Positions 59,061-64,000 of a stretch of DNA of 64,000 bases are shown here, piece by piece. The first letter of the stretch is position 1. Every line of letters begins with the position of its first letter. This stretch comes from Paeniglutamicibacter sulfureus (GTDB taxonomy: Bacteria > Actinomycetota > Actinomycetes > Actinomycetales > Micrococcaceae). The translations under genes and the position numbers were made by a program. The notes beneath the pieces are model-generated. The model searched no databases, was not told the origin of the DNA, and was given only the letters and a program-made list of their open reading frames with translations. The DNA lies in contig NZ_BAAAWO010000001.1 of NCBI RefSeq assembly GCF_039535115.1, forward strand, positions 1,550,001-1,614,000, given 5' to 3'.

Positions 59061-59168
59061 GCAGGGCCAATGTTCCGTAGCCCGACACGATCCACCGCAA
59101 CGGACAGAACGTAATGGCAGCCTCAACAAGTCCTCCCAGGCCAAGCAGCAAAGAAATTGAGGGGCCTG

Positions 59169-60305
59169 CTAGGCGTTGCGGAACCTTAGGTATAAGTCCA
59201 TCCGGGCGGCGACCGCCCTGGCGCGGGCAGGAGTCGGTTCCCCGGCGAAAGGCACGAACCTGGCATAACGTGCCTTCCCGGAATTCTCCACTTCCCAGGT
59301 GCCAATGGTTTCCCCGCCTGCTACCACGGTGCGCAGGAAGATCCCGTTCTTCCCCGGCGTCACCACCTGCGTGTGTTCCTCCGGCAGGGTCACCGAGCGG
59401 TCCCGGTAACCGAGCAGGAACTCGTCAAACCCGGGCAGCGCGAGAACGCTGCGTGCCCCCGGCGGATGCTCCCAGCGTTCCCGGTGCCGAGCGGCAAAAT
59501 GGAAGGTGTCCCCGCCCAGCTCCGCACTGCCCAGCACCGGGTCCAGCGCCGCCACGGCGGCACGCACCGGGGTCAGGGGCAGGCCGAGCCACCACGCGCA
59601 GTCGGCAACGGTCGCGGGGCCGTGGGAATCGAAGTAGCCGCGCACCAGCATCGCCAGTGCCGCACCGGCGTCGGGATGTGGCTCTGTCTCCGGAAGCCAG
59701 GACCCGGCGGCCATGAACAACTGCCGGGTCTCGCTTCCGGGTTCCATGGGGCCCTGGACGATGACCCCGCGCAGGCTCACGGCCACGATCAGGTGGTAGC
59801 CGCGCTGCCCCTCGATGCTCGACCCGGCATCCTCGAAGGCACGGAGCAATTCGGCACGCGTGGCGCCGGTCCCTGCGCAGCGCTCACGGGCCACATCGGC
59901 CAGCCTGCCGAGCTCGGCCTCGGTGATGTCTTCCTGCGCCCGGGTGCCGGCCATCTTGGCGTTCATCCGCTGCGCGGTCACGGCCAGCAGCGAACCGTGC
60001 AGCCGCGGATCGATGAGCATCAGCGTACCGCGGGCGCCCCAGCAGCGGATGACCGACCCGTCGGCCAGGGCCGCGTGGATCCGGCTCAGCCCGGCGCCGG
60101 GCAGGCGGACCCCCACGGCCCAGCAGGCCTGGGGCAGGTCTTGGGCCTGCATCATGCCCAGCGCGGCGACCACGTCCGCGGGCGTGGTTGCCGGGACCGG
60201 CAGGGTCGCGGCCGGGATTCCGGGCAGCAGCCCCTGGGCGGCCAGGCGCAGGCGCGCCACGGCGTTGCGTTGCACAGGGGTGGGGTGGTGCGGTGGGGCT
60301 GCCAT
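59169..60305 (-). CDS. Winged-helix DNA-binding domain protein (HTH_42 type)
   Basis: The 378-residue protein matches the winged-helix family that includes E. coli YcaQ/AlkX-like and actinobacterial proteins: ALGMMQAQDLPQACWAVGVR, VIRCWGARGTLMLIDPRLH, FDSHGPATVADCAWWLGLPL and ALPGFDEFLLGYRDRSVTLP. Some relatives are interstrand-crosslink DNA glycosylases with a QxQ/QxD motif; here the motif reads QAQD. It is the last gene after murB on this strand with an 18-nt gap, so it may be cotranscribed. Confidence 0.85.
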   Translation of the reverse strand: MAAPPHHPTPVQRNAVARLRLAAQGLLPGIPAATLPVPATTPADVVAALGMMQAQDLPQACWAVGVRLPGAGLSRIHAALADGSVIRCWGARGTLMLIDPRLHGSLLAVTAQRMNAKMAGTRAQEDITEAELGRLADVARERCAGTGATRAELLRAFEDAGSSIEGQRGYHLIVAVSLRGVIVQGPMEPGSETRQLFMAAGSWLPETEPHPDAGAALAMLVRGYFDSHGPATVADCAWWLGLPLTPVRAAVAALDPVLGSAELGGDTFHFAARHRERWEHPPGARSVLALPGFDEFLLGYRDRSVTLPEEHTQVVTPGKNGIFLRTVVAGGETIGTWEVENSGKARYARFVPFAGEPTPARARAVAARMDLYLRFRNA

Positions 60306-60323
60306 GGTGAACCCAACGATTCC

Positions 60324-61400
60324 CTACAGGGCGCAGCCGATCAAGAGCGGCTCGTTGTGCAGCTCGATGCTGAAGCGTTCCTTCACGCCGGCGCGCACGG
60401 CGCGGGCGATGGCCAGGATGTCGGCGCTGGATGCGTCCCCGCGGTTGGTGATGGCCAGGGTGTGCTTGGTGGACAGGGCCGCCCGGCCGCCGGCCAGCTG
60501 CTCCCCGGCGGTGCCCTCCAGGCCGAAGCCCTTGGAGAATCCGGCCTTGTCGATGAGCCACGCAGCCGAGAGCTTGACCATGCCGGGAGTGTCCACCGGG
60601 AAGTTCGGGGCTCCTTCGGGCAGCGAGTCGAGCACCGCGGCCGGCACGATCGGGTTGGTGAAGAAGGAGCCGGTGGAGAAGGTGTCGCGATCCGCGGCGT
60701 CCAGCACCATGCCCTTGGAGGCACGCAGTTCCAGGACCGTGGCGCGCACCGCGGCGGCATCGGCGCGTTCGCCCACCGCGACGCCCAGGGTGCGGGCCAG
60801 CTCCTTGTAGCGGATCGGCGCGGAGTCGCTCCGGCGTTCCAGCGCGAAGGTCACCGCGAGCACCACGAATGCGGGCGAGCCGTTGAAGGTGGTGCGCTTA
60901 AGCAGCGAGTCGCGGTAGCCGAACCCCAACCCGGCATTCCCGAAGTGGCTGGTGGTGCCGGTGGCGCGCTCGAAGACCTTGGCCTCGAGCAGCGTGTGGG
61001 CCACCTCGGATCCGTAGGCGCCGACGTTCTGCACCGGGGTGGCCCCGGCCGATCCGGGGATCCCGGACAGGGCCTCGAGCCCCGAGAGCCCGGCGGCCAG
61101 GGTCTGGGCGACCGCGTCATCCCACGGGTGCCCGGCGGCGATGTCCACGCGGATGCGCCCGTCGGAGAGCTCCTTGCCGATCGAGACCCCCTGGTTGGCG
61201 ATCTGCAGCACCGTGCCCCGATACCCGGCGTCGTCGATGAGCAGGTTTGAGCCGCCGGCAATGATCAGCACCTCTTCCCCTGCCGCGTCAGCGGCGGAAA
61301 GCGCGGCGGTGATCCGCGACTCGGTGTCCGCACGGACGAAGGTGCCGGCGGGACCGCCGACGCCGGTGGTGGTCAGGGGTGCGAGCAGCTGGGTGTTCAC
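60324..61400 (-). CDS. murB: UDP-N-acetylenolpyruvoylglucosamine reductase
   Basis: MurB is the flavoenzyme that makes UDP-MurNAc for peptidoglycan. The 358-residue protein has TTTGVGGPAGTFVRAD, the FAD site IAGGSNLLIDDAG and SGIPGSAGATPVQNVGAYG, and the catalytic Ser in TGSFFTNPIV, with the terminal Glu region LHNEPLLIG. The GTG at 61400 has AAGG upstream, just inside the spacer after the MFS stop; a further upstream frame to 61643 is a shadow of the MFS gene. Confidence 0.95.
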   Translation of the reverse strand: MNTQLLAPLTTTGVGGPAGTFVRADTESRITAALSAADAAGEEVLIIAGGSNLLIDDAGYRGTVLQIANQGVSIGKELSDGRIRVDIAAGHPWDDAVAQTLAAGLSGLEALSGIPGSAGATPVQNVGAYGSEVAHTLLEAKVFERATGTTSHFGNAGLGFGYRDSLLKRTTFNGSPAFVVLAVTFALERRSDSAPIRYKELARTLGVAVGERADAAAVRATVLELRASKGMVLDAADRDTFSTGSFFTNPIVPAAVLDSLPEGAPNFPVDTPGMVKLSAAWLIDKAGFSKGFGLEGTAGEQLAGGRAALSTKHTLAITNRGDASSADILAIARAVRAGVKERFSIELHNEPLLIGCAL

Positions 61401-61413
61401 GGTGGTTTGCGCC

Positions 61414-62586
61414 TTAGTGTTCGGTGTTGGTGGTTGCGGGTGCCGCCACGGCGGCGGCCTTGCGGGGACCGGCGGCCGGGGCCAGGAAAAAGGAGATGAC
61501 CACGAGGATGCCCACGTAGCCCAGGGCGTGCAGCAGCCCGACGCGGTCCGCCAGCAGGCCCAGCAGCGGCGGGCCGCCCAGAAAGGCGCCGTAGCCGATG
61601 GTGGAGACCACCGAGACCCGGGCCGCGGCGCGCATCGGGTCATCCGATGCCGCGGTCATGGCCACCGGGAAGCTCAGCGCCACCCCCAGGCCCCAGAAGA
61701 CCAGGGCCGCGAAGGCCGTGTGCAGGGAAGGGCCGAAGACGAAGAGCAGCAGGCCGACCAGGGTGGAAGCAGCGGAGATCCGGATGACCACCACGCGTCC
61801 CAGCCGGGCCAGGACGAACCCGCCGCCGAGGCGGGCCAGGGTCATCGCGGTGACGAAGACCCCGTAGCCGATGGCGCCCACGGAGTTGATGGCCCCATAG
61901 CCGTCGGACAGGGCCAGGGCTACCCAGTCCCCCGCGGCGCCCTCGGCCAGCGCCATGCCGAGGACCAGTACGCCGAGCACCAGCGTGCGCGGTTCGCGCC
62001 AGGCATCGGCCAGCAGCGACCTGTTGGAGTGCCCGCTGCCGGCGTTGGTGGCGTCGGGCCTAAAAGTCCTGGTGCCGGTGAAGATGATGGCCAACACGGC
62101 CGCGGACATGGCCGCGAAGTGCCAGGAAATGGACAGCTGCAGCGCCGCTCCCAGGGCCCCGGCCGCGGCGCCCAGCACGGTGCCCACGGAGAAGAAGCCG
62201 TGCAGCACCGGCATGATCGGCACCCCCAGGGCCCGTTCCATGGCCGCGCCCTGGACGTTGGAGGACACGTTCCACGCGGCGTTGCCGGCACCCAGGAGGC
62301 CCAGTGCCGTCCCGGTGAGCACCAGCGAGTGCAGCCCCGCCGCCGCGACGCCCACCATGGCAAGTGCCACGGCGGTCAGCGAGGCGGCGAGCACCAGGGT
62401 TCGCTTGGACCCCAGGCGCATGACCACGAACCCGGAAACCGAGACCGAGGCGAAGGAGCCGGCGGTCATGCACAGCAGCAGCAGGCCGACCTCGCCGTGG
62501 CTCAGCCCCAGCGCGTCGCGCACCGAGGGCAGCCGGGAGACCAGCGTGGCGAGCATCAGCCCGGAGGCCAGGTACAGCGCCAGCAC
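61414..62586 (-). CDS. MFS transporter
   Basis: The 390-residue protein has twelve membrane segments and the loop motif GFVVMRLGSKRTLVLAAS between TM2 and TM3, as in the YbjJ/FucP-like branch of small MFS exporters and sugar carriers. Substrate unknown. The GTG start at 62586 leaves TM1 intact but has no ribosome binding site; the frame is open upstream (NPEVRPWRNG-), where no ATG, GTG or TTG is seen. It lies 78 nt after the MaoC gene and 14 nt before murB. Confidence 0.87.
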   Translation of the reverse strand: MLALYLASGLMLATLVSRLPSVRDALGLSHGEVGLLLLCMTAGSFASVSVSGFVVMRLGSKRTLVLAASLTAVALAMVGVAAAGLHSLVLTGTALGLLGAGNAAWNVSSNVQGAAMERALGVPIMPVLHGFFSVGTVLGAAAGALGAALQLSISWHFAAMSAAVLAIIFTGTRTFRPDATNAGSGHSNRSLLADAWREPRTLVLGVLVLGMALAEGAAGDWVALALSDGYGAINSVGAIGYGVFVTAMTLARLGGGFVLARLGRVVVIRISAASTLVGLLLFVFGPSLHTAFAALVFWGLGVALSFPVAMTAASDDPMRAAARVSVVSTIGYGAFLGGPPLLGLLADRVGLLHALGYVGILVVISFFLAPAAGPRKAAAVAAPATTNTEH

Positions 62587-62663
62587 GCCGTTGCGCCAGG
62601 GCCGGACCTCGGGGTTGCCCCGACGCCCGGCGGGGGCGGGCGATGCGGGTTGGGGTGCTGGTT

Positions 62664-63104
62664 TCAGAGTTGCACCACGGCCTGGGCCTTGACCAGCACC
62701 TTGGTGCCATCGACGCTGACGGTCAGGTCCACGCGCGCGGTGCGGGCCTCGGCGTCAAGAGCGCCGATGGTGCCGGCGATCTCGATGGCGGTGCCTTCGA
62801 AGTCCGACGGGTTGGACCCTGCAGGGTCTGCCACCGGGACGGGCTTGGTGAAGCGGGTCTGGTAGTCGATGACGGCCCCGGGGTTCCCCGCCCAGTCGGA
62901 AACCAGCTGGACTGCGGAGCCCATGGTGAACATGCCGTGGGCGATGACCCCCGGCAGCCCGACCTCGGTGGCGAAGCGCTCGTTCCAGTGGATGGGGTTG
63001 AAGTCCCCCGAGGCCCCGGCATAGCGCACCAGGTCGGCGCGGTTCACGAAGATGGTGGTGGTGCCGATGGGCTGGCCCTTTTCAAGGGTGTCAAAGTCTG
63101 GCAT
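62664..63104 (-). CDS. MaoC-like (R)-specific enoyl hydratase, HadB-like
   Basis: The 146-residue hotdog-fold protein has the hydratase-2 motif YAGASGDFNPIHWNERFATE with Asp and His at the expected spacing, followed by GLPGVIAHGMFTMG. It is likely the catalytic subunit of a heterodimeric 3-hydroxyacyl dehydratase with the upstream gene, like mycobacterial HadAB. Its ATG overlaps the upstream stop by one base (TAATG). Confidence 0.92.
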   Translation of the reverse strand: MPDFDTLEKGQPIGTTTIFVNRADLVRYAGASGDFNPIHWNERFATEVGLPGVIAHGMFTMGSAVQLVSDWAGNPGAVIDYQTRFTKPVPVADPAGSNPSDFEGTAIEIAGTIGALDAEARTARVDLTVSVDGTKVLVKAQAVVQL

Positions 63105-63553
63105 TACTGGTCCTCTCCGCGTACCAGGAGCGAGGAAACGGTGGTGGCGACCTTGTCGCCGGCCGCCGTGGTGATTTCGGAGCGGGTGGTGATCATGGCC
63201 CCGCCACCCATGGCGCGCACGGTGTCCACGTGCAGTTCGGCCAGCAGCTCGTCGCCGGCGACGATCGGGCGGTGGTGGGTGAAGCGCTGGTCGGCGTGGA
63301 CCACGCGGGAGAAGTCGATGCCGCTGGCGGGATCGGCGATGAGCTGGGCATCGGCCTGCTGCGCCACGATGATGGCGAAGGTCGGCGGGGCCAAAAGGTC
63401 CTTGTGGCCGAGTTTCGCCGCGGCGTCCAGGTCGTAGTGCGCCCGGTGGGTGGCCTTGACCGCTGCCGCGAATTCGCGGATCTTTTCGCGGCCCACCACG
63501 TAGGGGTCCTGGGCCGGGTAGATCCGGCCCGCCAGTTCGGGATTGATGCTCAT
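63104..63553 (-). CDS. MaoC-like dehydratase N-terminal domain protein, HadA-like
   Basis: The 149-residue protein starts MSINPELAGRIYPAQDPYVV and has the FAS1-type dehydratase fold (APPTFAIIVAQQADAQLI, GIDFSRVVHADQRFTHHRPI, VAGDELLAELHVDTVR) but lacks the Asp-His pair, so it is the non-catalytic substrate-binding partner of HadB-like dehydratases. The start at 63553 fits the family; the open frame to 63901 is not protein-like. Confidence 0.92.
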   Translation of the reverse strand: MSINPELAGRIYPAQDPYVVGREKIREFAAAVKATHRAHYDLDAAAKLGHKDLLAPPTFAIIVAQQADAQLIADPASGIDFSRVVHADQRFTHHRPIVAGDELLAELHVDTVRAMGGGAMITTRSEITTAAGDKVATTVSSLLVRGEDQ

Positions 63554-63609
63554 CTGTTGTGCCGCTCCTGTGTGGGACGAATTGGGGCTTTGGTGTCTGG
63601 GGGGGGACG

Positions 63610-63894
63610 CTAGGGGGTGTCCCGGGGTGCTTGCTTGTCGCGCTTGGGTCGCTTGGCCGGGACCAGCCCCTGCGACACGCGCCAGGCGCGGGCGTCGCGG
63701 GCCCGCACCACCAGCCCGATGACGTGGGTCACCAGTCCGATGCCGATGATGCCCAGTGCCGTGTACATCAGCGGGCGGTTGTGGGTGTTGGCCCCGATGA
63801 CGGCCAGGATGATGCCCGTGCCGGAAACCGCCATCGATCCGAAGGTCAGCTTCTTGTAGAGTCCGGACGATGCTTCCCAGGGGGTATTGGTCAT
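63610..63894 (-). CDS. Small two-span membrane protein
   Basis: The 94-residue protein has two membrane segments (MAVSGTGIILAVIGA and MYTALGIIGIGLVTHVIGLVV) and a strongly basic C-terminus (KRPKRDKQAPRDTP). It lies 56 nt before the HadA-like gene on the same strand. TAGGAT 6 nt before the ATG predicts a leaderless mRNA. Family unknown to me. Confidence 0.72.
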   Translation of the reverse strand: MTNTPWEASSGLYKKLTFGSMAVSGTGIILAVIGANTHNRPLMYTALGIIGIGLVTHVIGLVVRARDARAWRVSQGLVPAKRPKRDKQAPRDTP

Positions 63895-63900
63895 GAGTCA

Positions 63901-63906
63901 ATCCTA
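63901..63906 (-). promoter_or_regulatory. -10 box for leaderless transcription of the small membrane protein gene
   Basis: TAGGAT on the minus strand ends 6 nt before the ATG at 63894. It may be the promoter for the whole run from here to murB. Confidence 0.45.
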
Positions 63907-63926
63907 ATTCAGCACCGCAAATCGAT

Positions 63927-64000
63927 TCAGAACAGGGCCCCTTGGACCGGCGGCGAATCGGTCACATAAACGCCCGGCACGAGCTTGCGCCCCTTGAGCA
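63927..64000 (-). CDS. C-terminus of an unidentified protein (5' part outside window)
   Basis: The frame gives 23 residues, LKGRKLVPGVYVTDSPPVQG and ALF, then TGA. The length is too short to identify the protein. It is in coding frame by composition and shares the strand of the genes downstream. Confidence 0.5.
   Translation of the reverse strand, partial: LKGRKLVPGVYVTDSPPVQGALF

Noticed and set aside
61039..62865. Plus-strand open frame of 608 codons over murB and the MFS gene
   Set aside because: Crosses two real genes on the other strand and is Gly/His/Gln-rich without domains.

Overview
The window is chromosomal DNA from a high-GC actinobacterium, most likely of the Micrococcaceae (Arthrobacter, Paeniglutamicibacter or a close relative). 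The evidence is the base composition, an actinobacterial GlnR regulator, a mycothiol synthase, a DUF222-HNH protein, a PspC-type envelope-stress kinase, many GTG starts and many apparently leaderless promoters. The genus call is inference from gene content. I see no mobile element, CRISPR array, rRNA gene or prophage.

From 1 to about 34.3 kb the window is mostly core gene-expression machinery on the minus strand. Reading in the direction of transcription: tRNA-Trp, secE-nusG, rplK-rplA, then a long leader with an L10-type attenuator before rplJ-rplL, rpoB-rpoC, rpsL-rpsG-fusA-tuf, and the S10 cluster rpsJ-rplC-rplD-rplW-rplB-rpsS-rplV-rpsC-rplP-rpmC-rpsQ, closed by a strong terminator. Accessory genes sit between these blocks: a 1365-residue membrane protein and a 42-residue membrane microprotein between tuf and rpsJ, a DUF222-HNH protein between rpsL and rpoC, and a thiolase, a YbaK deacylase and an acyltransferase between rpoB and rplL. 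An endonuclease/exonuclease/phosphatase gene runs off the left edge.

From 34.3 to 64 kb the genes are metabolic and regulatory. They include a frameshifted membrane protein, an aspartate aminotransferase and a divergent envelope-stress locus (PspC-histidine kinase and LuxR response regulator facing a PspC/LiaF-like protein, a small membrane protein and a small PspC protein). Next come ATP-type phosphofructokinase, an acetyltransferase-like protein, a 5'-nucleotidase-like gene cut by an in-frame stop, and a YgfZ/nitrobindin pair. glnR, mshD, ppk and a Nudix/histidine-phosphatase gene follow, then a membrane protein plus YtrA/GntR regulator operon with a perfect 15-bp inverted-repeat operator. 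The right end holds a glyoxalase-fold protein, thyA-folA, asd, and a minus-strand run of two MaoC dehydratases, an MFS transporter, murB and a winged-helix protein.

The most noteworthy signals are noncoding: the attenuator-bearing L10 leader; upstream of it, a set of hairpins that each present a CCCCAAG-type loop behind an extended -10 promoter, resembling actinobacterial 6C RNA; a 63-nt hairpin in the rpoB-rpoC spacer; the operator of the YtrA operon; and ten genes whose TANNNT box lies 6-7 nt before the start codon, which predicts leaderless mRNAs.
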